Assembly: GCA_049999765.1 (NCBI GenBank) | Contig: JBNGIQ010006026.1 | Coordinates: 1 to 27,446 of the forward strand | DNA: 27,446 bases | Direction: 5' to 3' | Origin: Phaeoceros laevis | Lineage: Eukaryota; Anthocerotophyta; Anthocerotopsida; Notothyladales | Part shown: positions 17,343-25,840 of the stretch, piece after piece | How the letters are laid out: each line of letters starts with the position of its first letter | Position numbering within the stretch: the first letter of the stretch is position 1 | Notes under the pieces: model-generated | Database searches by the model: none | What the model was told of the DNA's origin: nothing | Seen by the model: the letters and a program-made list of their open reading frames with translations, nothing else | Translations under genes and position numbers: made by a program

Positions 17343-18371
17343 TGGACACCTCCTGAAGATGGAGCAGTGGTGATGGAAGTGTTTGCTGGCATCAGCAGTG
17401 GTTTGGAGGCGCTGTTAAAGGCTGGCATCAAGGTAAAAAAGTATGTATATTGCGACTGCAACTGGAATGCACAAGTAGCAGCTAGGGAGCGAGTGAATCA
17501 GCTACTTGTCAAGTATCCGAAGTTGCTACCTGCAAGTGCTGTGCTTGGGTTTCAGGCATCAGTGCCAGATGACATCAGGCTGCTGGGACAAGCACACCTA
17601 GAAGGGTTGGGAATGGATATTGATATCCTGATGGCGGGTTGGGAGTGCCAAGGACTCTCGAGCGCAGGAAGGGGTGCGGGGTTACAAGACAAACATAGCA
17701 TGTTGTTCATGGAGCTTGTGAGGGTGCTGGGATTAGTGCAAAAACAAAGGCGGCAATGTTAGTATATCATCGAGAATGTAACGACATGGTTTGATTGTCG
17801 GGAGCGTTTGTGCAAGGACTATCAAGAGGTCAAGAGCTGGTTGGGATTGGAAGTAATTTTGGATGCGGTGCAGTTTGTCTCTGTGGCGCATCGATTGCAA
17901 AGTTTTTGGACAAATGGGTGGAGTGCGTTGGCTTTGCGATGATATCGAAGCAGCACAACATGGAGTAAGGGTGATTTTGCACGAGTGATGGAAGCAGGAA
18001 GAATGGTGCAACCAGTGAAATGTGATGACAGACTGCCATTTTTTCCAGCCAACAAGACAGGACAAGCTCGAGCTGCCTGGCCTACGTTCATGTCAGTGGC
18101 GAGGTCATATGCATTTCGTAACGGAGGTGGAGGAACAATGGTGAATGAAGCATTGCAGGAAGTAGGGGAGCCTACTGCTAATGAACGCGAGGTAGCTATG
18201 GGGTTCGAAAGGGGCACCACCAGAGTGGCTGGAATAAGCAAACAAAATAGGTGCAAGTTGGTAGGAAGAGCTTTTGACCTCAACACGATGCACTGGTTGG
18301 TCAAAACAGTGGCAGAACATCAGTTACAAAAACAGCATCGGTTTCAGTGGTGGTCAAAGGAAGTACCGTAG
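17343..18371 (+). pseudogene. Element C retrotransposon-borne cytosine-5 DNA methyltransferase
   Basis: All core motifs are visible in one reading frame. Motif I, the S-adenosylmethionine loop, reads MEVFAGISSGLEALL (from 17373); YVYCDCNWNAQ follows. Motif IV has the catalytic Cys (codon 17646-17648) in MAGWECQGLSSAG, then GLQDKHSMLF. Motif VI Glu is in IIENV (17772-17780), motif VIII is VAHRLQSFWTN, and the end has REVAMGFERGTT...GRAFDLNTMHWL. The usual Pro before the catalytic Cys is Glu here, and motif IV is WECQ, not PCQ or PCN. Two in-frame stops break it: TAG 17760-17762 (Trp in copy B) and TGA 17940-17942. The region after motif VIII is shorter than in B by about ten residues. It shares 50 of 84 residues with B over the N-terminal block (hand count). 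It ends where element D begins in opposite orientation. Confidence 0.88.
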
Positions 18372-18374
18372 ACT

Positions 18375-18880
18375 GGTATGCGCGCGGCACACCTCCACAT
18401 GCTATGACCGCTGTCGCCCTGTCCTCCAGCCAAGTGTAGGCAAAAATAGTGGCCTCCTTCCGTCCAGACTGCATTTTGAGCTCCACTGTGAAAGTGCGGA
18501 TATCCCTGCCATCATAATAACAGTCTGTAGACATGGTGGTAAGAGTGGTGGCCCCTGGCCTGGCCACCAGCCTAGGCAGCATGTCATAAAACCCGTCCAT
18601 GACAGTGGTAATCTTCAGGCGAAATTCTGCTGTCATGGGGATCTTGGGCCCGGGAAAACTACCTTCGAACACACGGGCTCCCCTTCATAATAGCAAAACA
18701 TGGCATTAACAGACCATGTGGTGAGATTGACGTACACTATCCGCAAAGGCAGAAACGAGTATGCCTTCTTGTCTGATGTAGCCATGTACTTGGCACTCAT
18801 GGGCGGATGATGAGATCTTGTGCAGTATGTGTTGTACGCATCATCCTTTAAATGCCTGGACACATACTCAACGTGTTAGT
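18375..18880 (-). pseudogene. Unrecognised domain downstream of the PHD finger
   Basis: Two minus-strand frames (18863-18633 and 18672-18301), joined by one frameshift near 18640-18670, read as a coherent globular protein of about 160 residues: MSAKYMATSDKKAYSFLPLR, NLTTWSVNAMFCYYEGE, then MDGFYDMLPRLVARPG and MSTDCYYDGRDIRTFTVEL. The match begins just past the PHD stop, in another frame, so a single base change would join it to the integrase-PHD protein. I do not recognise the family. It may be a C-terminal domain of the Ty3 polyprotein, an extra ORF of the element, or a host gene fragment. It ends at the junction with element C near 18375. Confidence 0.45.
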
Positions 18881-19690
18881 AACAAACAAGCTGCACAAAA
18901 CCAATCGCCATCCGGCACATCCTCCAATGGTGGTTTTAGGCAAAACATGTGAAAAGCCTTGTTGCAGCGATCACACAACAGCATCACATCAGCATCCTCT
19001 ATATGTCCACAAACTTGACATGGCAAATCAGTTGGCGGCCTCCAAGTGCTAGGCTTGAGCGTGGTATCTAGGTTAGGCAAATGACAAGGTGCCAAGTGCT
19101 TGACATGCTCCTTCCACCTCCGGCCATCTTGGCCTTCCAACTCTGCTATAGCCATGGGATTCACAGAGACCACTTACAGAATCACTCTGCTGGACCCAAC
19201 ATCAAGTGTGTTTTTCTGCTTATGTTGCAGATAAACAAAATCTCCTTCCTAAAACTTCTTGGCCTTGGGCTTCCAGCTTCCTCCACGACTATAAGCATAC
19301 CGAAGCTGATCCCGGTGTTGTGCAATAGCCAGATTCTCCATGGCCATGGGCAAAATCCACTCAAATATTTTTTCTCGTTCCACTAACTCTTGTAAACATG
19401 TCTCTGCATCCATGCTCCAGTCAACAATTTTGGTGACTATATCAGGCACCAACCACATTAGGCAAGATCAGATTCCTCCCTCGGAACAGGTAATAAGGAC
19501 TGAAATTGCCAGAGCAGCCTGCACGCTCACTCTATATCCCAGAAAGATGTAAGGCAAAAGCTCGTCCCAACGCTCTGGAACCACCTTGATACAATATTTG
19601 CGCAGCGCCGCCTTGATGGTTTGCACCAGGCACTCTGCCAAACCGTTGGGTGGAGTGATGGATGTGTAATCGGTGACAAGTGTGCAGAGG
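18868..19690 (-). pseudogene. Element D Ty3 integrase C-terminus with a PHD finger
   Basis: The minus strand starts at the end of the integrase catalytic core (PPNGLAECLVQTIKAALRK, with the catalytic Glu codon at 19633-19635). It continues with PERWDELLPYIFLGYRVS, a frameshift, then FSPYYLF and VVG. A helical stretch (LQELVEREKIFEWIL), the SH3-like end (EGDFVYLQHK, LEGQDGRRWKEHVKHLAPCHLP) and a complete PHD finger at 18886-19020 follow. All eight zinc ligands are present: CQVC, CDRC, H and C in FHMFC, and CAAC, with Trp in GDWFC. PHD fingers usually bind histone H3 tails, so this domain could steer integration, like the chromodomain of chromoviruses. At least three lesions occur (stops near 19465 and 19248, and the frameshift). 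Confidence 0.85.
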
Positions 19691-19699
19691 ACTGCTGGT

Positions 19700-19928
19700 A
19701 TGGTCTGGGCGGCATCGCCATGGGGTACCTTGGCACTGAGAAAGGGGAAAATGGCGAGGCTTGCAATGCTGGCTGGTGGGTTAGCTGTGGAGACATAATG
19801 ATCGGGTGCGGTTGCTGGCTGGCAGATGGAGGCTGGAAGGGCGTGACATTTTGTTGGTTAACGGTGTAGAAAAGACGACGGCGAGTGGGGGATGGTTCAT
19901 CAACAAATACGGCCTTGCCTCTATCCAT
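19700..19928 (-). pseudogene. Element D gag-like N-terminus
   Basis: An ATG at 19926-19928 in a good Kozak context (GCCATGG on the minus strand) opens a Pro/Gln-rich frame (MDRGKAVFVDEPSPTRRRLF, later SVPRYPMAMPPRPYQQ). It runs straight into out-of-frame integrase sequence near 19690. The simplest reading is the Gag start of a retroelement joined to its integrase end by a large internal deletion. The Gag assignment rests on position and composition only. Confidence 0.4.
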
Positions 19929-19929
19929 G

Positions 19930-20872
19930 GCGGGGAGGGAGGCTGGTGAAGGAATGTTTGGTAGTGAATTTCGTAGTTGGGAGATAAGGCAGTGAGTGAG
20001 GTTGGCTATTCAGTAGATAGCGGTAAAGGATGGTTAAGCTTGGGTTGCAAGAGGAAAGTTGAGATGGAAGATAAGTATTTGATTGGGCCATGTAGTTACC
20101 ACGGTGGCCAACAAAGGTGTTGGATATGTATGTGACACGTGGTGTTCCTTAAGAATATGGATAAGACCATCATTGGGATGCATCATTTAGGTCCATTGTC
20201 TGAAAGAGAGCACTTATGCAAAGTGGACTCGTAGGAATTGTAAAAAATTGTAATGATGACAAAAGTGAGTGTTGGGCACCGGTCTTGTGTCTCACTTTTA
20301 TGTCGAGCAGTTACAGCCGAGATTGTGGTAGAAAGGTGCACTCCTTCCTGAGAGAAGGTAAACGTTGAAAGATGATTTGCTGGTAGCCAGACCTTGGGGA
20401 GATAATGTCATGGACTATACCACAGTGGAGGTCTGGTTAATTGAGATCGGTGAGCCAGAAGTATGACTGCGAAGAACCTGTCTGAGGCATAAGTTGGCGA
20501 GCTGCACGATGCAGTGTGTGTTCGGGCTCCTCCATGCAGCCAATCAGCATAAGCAGTCTTACAGAGAAAGAAATTGATGTCGAATGCAGTGTGCAGATCG
20601 CTCATAAAACAGCTTCCAAGACAAATATGAAGGTAGTGTGTTCCATAATTCAGTAAAGCGAGTGGAAACAAAAAAACGGTGGGAGCAAGCACTATCTGCC
20701 TAGCTGTTTGCAATTAATTAAGTGGCAGTGATGCAGTGGGTCAAGCAAGTGACCTCAGGCACTAGTGTACTGCGAGCAAGCTGGATGCATTTTCCAATAA
20801 TGGAAGGAGTTCAGCCTCATCAATACGAACAACGCCTATCTCAAGTCTTCAGACTGTCCTTCATCTAGAACT
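19930..20872. other. Noncoding region upstream of element D
   Basis: I see no supportable gene. The first 150 bp on the minus strand would be the leader or LTR of element D. The longest minus-strand frame (20408-20713) has a composition typical of chance reading. No paired repeat was found by eye. Confidence 0.4.
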
Positions 20873-21184
20873 TCAGAATTCCGCTGACACGCTTCCGTCA
20901 CCGGATGTAGATGTAGTTGAGCCAGAGGACGACAAGTGTGCGCTGGTACATGAGTTTGAAGACGAATCCTGTCCATGTGATATGGAACCTTCTTCAGAAT
21001 TGGAGGCATAATTATCTGGAGAACGATCTGGCGATGTTGAGGAGGGTACTGGTGCAGCTGGTGGCAGTGGTACAGGCAGAATTTGCCACAATCTAGTCGC
21101 CGGTGGAAGTAAGATGGGGGGAGGTAGTGGTGGCGCCCATGGGAATGGTCGTTGGGTATTGTATCCGCTGCGTGTGACCACCAT
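20873..21184 (-). pseudogene. Possible gag N-terminus (MVVTRSG start)
   Basis: The minus-strand ATG at 21182-21184, in the context AACATGG, opens MVVTRSGYNTQ, reminiscent of the M-x-T-R-S-G start common in Ty3 Gag. A Pro-rich segment and a Ser/Asp-rich tail lead to a stop at 20873-20875. The frame is open further upstream (to 21259), but that part is hydrophobic and unlike Gag. No capsid or zinc knuckle follows. The assignment is weak. Confidence 0.3.
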
Positions 21185-21259
21185 GTTCACTCGAAGTAAA
21201 GCAGCTTTGGCAAGTAAGCAAGCAAGCACTAGCAAGTAATCTGGTAAAGCCTGCAGCAA

Positions 21260-22441
21260 GGCAAACTTCTAGCGGGGGGTGGTGCATGGCAATCTTGTGA
21301 CAGGGCGTAAAGCAGGGCGAGTAGGGTGGATTTCCAGCAGCTCAACCAGAACGAGAAGAGGACGAACGACGACATGGAAGTCCAAAGACGGTGGACAATG
21401 AAGTTGGAGCGGATGCCTATAGCTCGGCTGCATGCGCACAGCTTTAGGCAGTTAGTGAGAATGTCATGCAAGGGCTGCAGCAGATCGGTGGAGTTTGGGA
21501 CTCAGCAAAAAAGGAAAGAGGAAAAGCTGGAGTGGAAAGGACATGTATGAAAACTGTGTAAGGCTGGAAGTTGCATGTGTGCCAGAAAATCAAGCTTAGG
21601 GTTGATTCATTGTGTGGTGTCGGCCTTACAGTGGTAATTCTTTGAAAGAGATTGCGTCATGATTGAAGATAATGTGAGGCAGATGAGTGTGTTGTCTTTG
21701 TTGTGAAATGAGTTAATTGGAGGTGGTGCGACATTGTGATAGAGAAAGGACTGTTCGTCAATCCAGAATTGGCAATACGGGCTTAATTTTCAGAATGGTA
21801 GAAGTACACGACATGATACGGTGCTTCCTAACGCGAGTTTAGTAATCATATGTTTGTACCCCCAAGTTAGGAGGCAGAGACAAAAGAATACGCGTATCTT
21901 CATTTTCTGTTTTCATAAGATGGTGATGAGGGCAGAAGACAAGTCACACGGCAAGATTGAGGTCAGGGACATCAGTCTTGGCCATAAGTGGGTATACTTC
22001 CTATAGTAGCGAAGGTAGGAGATGCTTTCTTTGGGAGATGTGGAAGACAAGTTCTTGGGCTCAAGTGTGTCCATGTGCCTGATCACTTGGGAGAGCATTT
22101 AGAATTTTCTGGCTAAATGATACTGACATTCATGTATCGGCGTTTGACGGTAGAGGCAGAGGCTGCATACAAAAATAGAAATAAAATTCATAGGTTAGGA
22201 ATGTAGGCATAATGCGATGCGCAAATGAAAGCAAAGTGGATGTGTCGTGGAAGAGCAGCAGAAGTTGGAGTGGACTAGTCCTTCTCCTAGCATGGTAATT
22301 TGAATGAAGCACGGAGCGGACGTATCCTTCTCCTACCAGCACTGATTAAAGCATTATGCCTTAATGTAGATGTTATGAAGACTTATCTGAGTACCTACAA
22401 GCAAGGAGGTGATTCCTGATAGAGCTCGTTCCACTCAGAGA
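21260..22441. other. Noncoding region, no gene seen
   Basis: All frames are short and none resembles a known domain. A direct repeat TCCTTCTCCTA occurs near 22279 and 22325. No tRNA, rRNA or array structure is visible. It is probably decayed repeat DNA. Confidence 0.5.
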
Positions 22442-22856
22442 TGTTATAAGTATCAGTAGCAACATAGGGTTAAAAGAAAGCGAGCGAGTAGATGCTTATC
22501 CTGGTAGAAGCTCACTAACTAAGCATGAGAGCGCTCATGATTCTGGTTCACAGGCACAAAGAAAGCTGGTTGAAAGCAAAGTGCACCATACTAGTAAATA
22601 GAAGTGGTAAAGAAATTGTTGTATAAACTAGGTTTTCATTGGATCTTATAGCGTGAGCACGGTGCGTGTAGCAAGAACGCAGGGGAACATTGATGATAGC
22701 AAGAAGGTACATGGCCGGCTGCCTTGTCCTTGGACAGTGGCAGTTATAACCGTTGTCTTAGTTAACTAACTAACCTACGCATTGACCATAGTTCGAAATC
22801 GAAACTACACTTAGCTAATGTAACCCTAACGGGGGTATTTAGGGTTTCCCCCAACA
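22442..22856 (-). repeat. Candidate 3' LTR of copia element 2
   Basis: On the minus strand a TGTTGGGGGAAACCC start follows a purine-rich AGTGGGG (polypurine-tract candidate near 22857-22866). About 415 bp later comes TTATAACA, giving the TG...CA ends expected of an LTR. The 5' LTR of the element lies beyond the window, so the limits cannot be checked. The distance from the RNase H stop (about 690 bp) is long for a copia 3' UTR. Confidence 0.4.
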
Positions 22857-22872
22857 CCCCACTCGACGCGAA

Positions 22873-23403
22873 GTGTGGTCAATCGCTCATTCTGCCTTCA
22901 TGCTTTTTGGTTTACGCTCCTCTCACGCTCCGCTGTGCTCCGTTCGAGCTTCACTTCCCACAATGCTGTCCGCTAGAGTCCTACCGCTGCTTGGCCTCCT
23001 CACTGACCTTCTCAGATGTATTCACAGATGTAGCAGCGCCTTGTTGCCCCATGCCGAGCACCTGGTTGCTAGGATTGAAGTCGAGAGGGACTTCTCACCT
23101 GCAGCAATAGTCGAAGAGGCCGCCGCAGCTACTGCATGGGTTGACAATCACCTGTCCTACGCCGAATTCGAGTACTTGCCACTAGAGCGGAGGCGGCAAT
23201 TGCCCGTCGGACACCATCACCACGGCTGCACGCTCACCTGCAAGGGTGTGAATTGGGCACCTGCATCATTCTTCTGTAGACGCTCTGGCTTGAGGTTTCT
23301 GCGCGCTTTAGTCTCCTGCAGCGCACCCTCCTCCTTCACAAACCATTACGGTATGGATGCATGCTTCTTCACCTCCTTGCGTGCCGTGCAGCAGTGTTTC
23401 TAA
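22873..23403 (+). CDS. Unassigned 176-codon ORF, antisense to copia 2 3' region
   Basis: The frame is uninterrupted from the ATG at 22873. Residues about 55-110 look like real protein: AEHLVARIEVERDFSPAAIV, then EEAAAATAWVDNHLS and FEYLPLERRRQLPV, followed by His- and Cys-containing sequence (GHHHHGCTLTCKG). The rest is low-complexity. It lies between the RNase H stop and the candidate 3' LTR of copia element 2, on the opposite strand. It may be a captured host fragment or an antisense ORF, or open by chance. I do not recognise a family. Confidence 0.3.
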   Translation: MWSIAHSAFMLFGLRSSHAPLCSVRASLPTMLSARVLPLLGLLTDLLRCIHRCSSALLPHAEHLVARIEVERDFSPAAIVEEAAAATAWVDNHLSYAEFEYLPLERRRQLPVGHHHHGCTLTCKGVNWAPASFFCRRSGLRFLRALVSCSAPSSFTNHYGMDACFFTSLRAVQQCF

Positions 23404-23544
23404 TCTACTGTCTTTTGTTTGTCCTGTTTTGTAGTGCTTGACATGCACACCAACACACGAGACTGACCAGGTATGTTCTGGACTGACTCGTACTTGTGCA
23501 AAGGCTATGCATGCTAGCTAACACTACAACAACTGCAAACCGAG

Positions 23545-24711
23545 CTAAGCATCTTCATCTTCTGCAGGCACAAGGCCAAGTCGATGACAGTGCTTCATAT
23601 GCTGATCCGTTGCCAACGCCTTTATTAAGATGTCTGCAAGATTCTCAGACGTGTTGATATGGTGCAGCTGAACTTCACCTCTTGCCACCACATCACGAAT
23701 AAAGTGATGATGAGCTTCTATATGCTTGGTCCATGAGTGAAAAACCGGGTTGTTTGCTAACGCAATTGCTCCCTGATTATCACAGAACAACTTTGTAGGC
23801 TCCAGCTGCGTCTGCCCAACATCATCCAGGCATCGGCGATCCCAAACTGCCTCCTTGCCAGCAACTGTGAGGGTTTTATATTCCGCCTCAGTGCTAGATA
23901 AGCATATGTTTACGTTTTTCTTACATGACCATGAGACTGGTCCTCCTGCTAGCATAAACACGTATGCTGCTACAGAATTGCGAGAATCAGGATCTGCTTC
24001 CCAGTCACTATCGCAGAAACCCTCCAATGCTAATATTTTGCCGTCACTTAGCCTGTATGTGATGCAGAAGCTAGCCGTGTACTTCAAGTACCGCATCATT
24101 CGCTTAACCGGAGTCCAATGGTCTCTACCATATGCAGCCAGGAACTGGGAAACTAGGTGAACGGGAAACGCAATGTCCACTCTTGTCAAGCACGTCAAGT
24201 AGATAAGTGTCCCGATTGCTGCCTTGTATGGAATTGCTGCCATTTCCTGTTTCTCTGTAGCACTGCTGGCTGCTTGCTCCTTGGTGAGCTTTATGCCTAT
24301 AGCCAGAGGAGTGTTGGATCCATGCGCCTCAGCCAGGTTAAACTTTCTTAGCATGTCATCTATATATTTCTTTTGTGACAGCTTCAGCTTCCTTTGCTTT
24401 CTGTTGCGGATGATCTCAACTCCAAGGCACCATTTCAGAGGACCGAGATCTGACATCTCGAACTCTGCTTTCAGGAGATTCTTGACAGTTGCTAGCAAGC
24501 TTGTGGGTCCAGGTGTGGCAGCAATGATCAAATCATCAACGTACACCAGCAACAATGTGTAAGCACCTTTCCTTTTAAGTATGTACAGGTTCCTGTTAGC
24601 TGTAGCCTTCTTGAACCCGCATTTGATAAGGAAGGCATCTAACCTATTGTGCCACGCCCGTGGACTCTACTGCAGGCCGTAGAGAGTCTTGTGCAGCTTA
24701 CACACAAGATG
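23545..24711 (-). pseudogene. Copia element 2 RT (3' part) and RNase H
   Basis: The RT palm is intact here: LLVYVDDLIIAA (YVDD codons 24543-24532), then DLGPLKWCLGVEI, QKKYIDDMLRKF, GTLIYLTCLTRVDIAF and RDHWTPVKRMMRYLK. RNase H follows in the same frame: FCDSDWEADPDSRNS, SSTEAEYKTL, LFCDNQGAIALANNP, HSWTKHIEAHHHFIRD and the NLADILIKAL end. The stop after DEDA is the natural polyprotein end. Upstream in the same frame a TAG at 24667-24669 replaces a codon in YGLQ-x-SPRAWH (Gln in relatives), and another TAG at 24712-24714 precedes it. Confidence 0.9.
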
Positions 24712-25263
24712 CTAGCTTCCCTTCTTTACATACCCCTCAGGTTGGGACATGTAGATTTTCTCATCAAGTTCACCATTAAGGAATGCAGTGTATACATCCA
24801 TTTGTTCTAGATCCAGATCCTCACGTGCTACAACTGCCAGCACAAGGCGATGTGTAGGAAATTTGACAACAGGTGCAAACGTTTCAAAGTAGTCCTCGCC
24901 TTCTCTCTGTGAGAAGCCTCTAACCACAAGCCTAGCCTTGTATCTCTCGATACTACCATCTGCATTGTACTTAGTTTTGAGCACCCATTTATTACTGATG
25001 GCTCGTCTCCCCTTTGGCAGCTCCTGCAGGGTCCAGGTACCATTTTTAATGATTGAATTATACTCGTCCTCAACTGCCTTCTTCCAGGAATCTCCGTCAG
25101 GACCACTGTATGCTTCTTTCAACGTGGCTGGATCTGCAGGGTTGGCATTGGCTGCTGCCACTGCGTGCACTTGAGCAGCTGTTAACATATTATCCAAATG
25201 GCATGTTTGAACTATGGCCAGCAAGGATGCAAGAGCTGGCTGGAGGATCCTACTCATCATCAC
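24712..25263 (-). pseudogene. Copia element 2 RT (5' part)
   Basis: The frame reads ATLKEAYSGPDGDSWKKAV, NGTWTLQELPKGRRAISNKW, RYKARLVVRGFSQREGEDYF, ETFAPVVKFPTHR and EQMDVYTAFLNGELDEKIY, then QPEGYVKKG before the TAG at 24712-24714. These are the standard copia RT fingers and palm blocks with the first catalytic Asp present. A frameshift near 25255 separates it from the integrase-RT linker. Confidence 0.9.
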
Positions 25264-25840
25264 CCGACGCCTCTACATCCTCGCCATTATCCCCCACTGG
25301 AGGTAAACTATCGACTGTACATGTCTCGAAATTTGTACGACTGTACCTTCCAGTCCACTGCTCAGGCAGATAAGGAGTTGGTGCAGTGCGCACTCGTCCT
25401 GACGACCGTCGCACACCAGCTGGTGCTGCAGGAACCCCCACTGCAGGTGGTATCACCTCCAAGGGCTCAGACTCCACAGCAACATGCTCAACTGGCTCTG
25501 GCTCATAGGTAACCTCGTCCAGTGGGTCTGGTTCAAGTTCGTTCAACTCATACGAGGCCTCTTCATTATAGGACATGTTGTGCTCCGACTGATCAAATAC
25601 AGCAGGTTCGACATCTTCCTCCGCACTGTGTGTAATGGGTGCAGGCATGTCAATGTCAGCATCAATAACTGCTGTCATGTCCTCCCCTTGAGCAGGAGCT
25701 GTAGGCATGTCATCGAATGCATGCACTTTGAGGAGTGCAGCCTCATCAAACACAACATTGCGTGCATACTCAACGCGCCGAGTGGCCGGGTCAAATAATT
25801 TGTAAGCTTTTATGCTATCTGTATATCCAACAAACGCCCG
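25250..25840 (-). pseudogene. Copia element 2 integrase C-terminus and acidic linker
   Basis: Downstream of the TAG at 25841 the same frame continues RAFVGYTDSIKAYKLFDP and RVEYARNVVFDE, the end of copia integrase. A very acidic, Pro-rich linker with EPEP-like motifs follows, then a basic patch VRRSSGRVRTAPTPY just before RT. It ends in a TGA at 25250-25252. Confidence 0.85.

Larger units (their letters stand above)
15996..18371 (+). mobile_element. Ty3/gypsy element C (gag end-protease-methyltransferase)
   Basis: This is a contiguous plus-strand segment of the polyprotein whose methyltransferase follows the protease linker in frame. Together with element B it defines the order gag, protease, methyltransferase, RT, RNase H. 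Both ends are truncated. Confidence 0.85.
18375..19928 (-). mobile_element. Ty3/gypsy element D (internally deleted, minus strand)
   Basis: A gag-like start, the integrase end with PHD finger and the unknown domain lie in one orientation with protease, methyltransferase and RT missing between them. It meets element C tail to tail near 18375. Whether D belongs to the same family as B and C cannot be shown here, because no domain is shared. Confidence 0.6.

Noticed and set aside
20408-20713. Minus-strand ORF and a TGGTATAGTCC resembling a primer-binding site near 20413-20423
   Set aside because: Only the first six bases match the initiator-Met site, and no element follows in the right orientation; the ORF has no recognisable motif.
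21326-22098. Several 60-75 codon ORFs on both strands
   Set aside because: They are short, have no motifs, and are at the frequency expected by chance in noncoding DNA.
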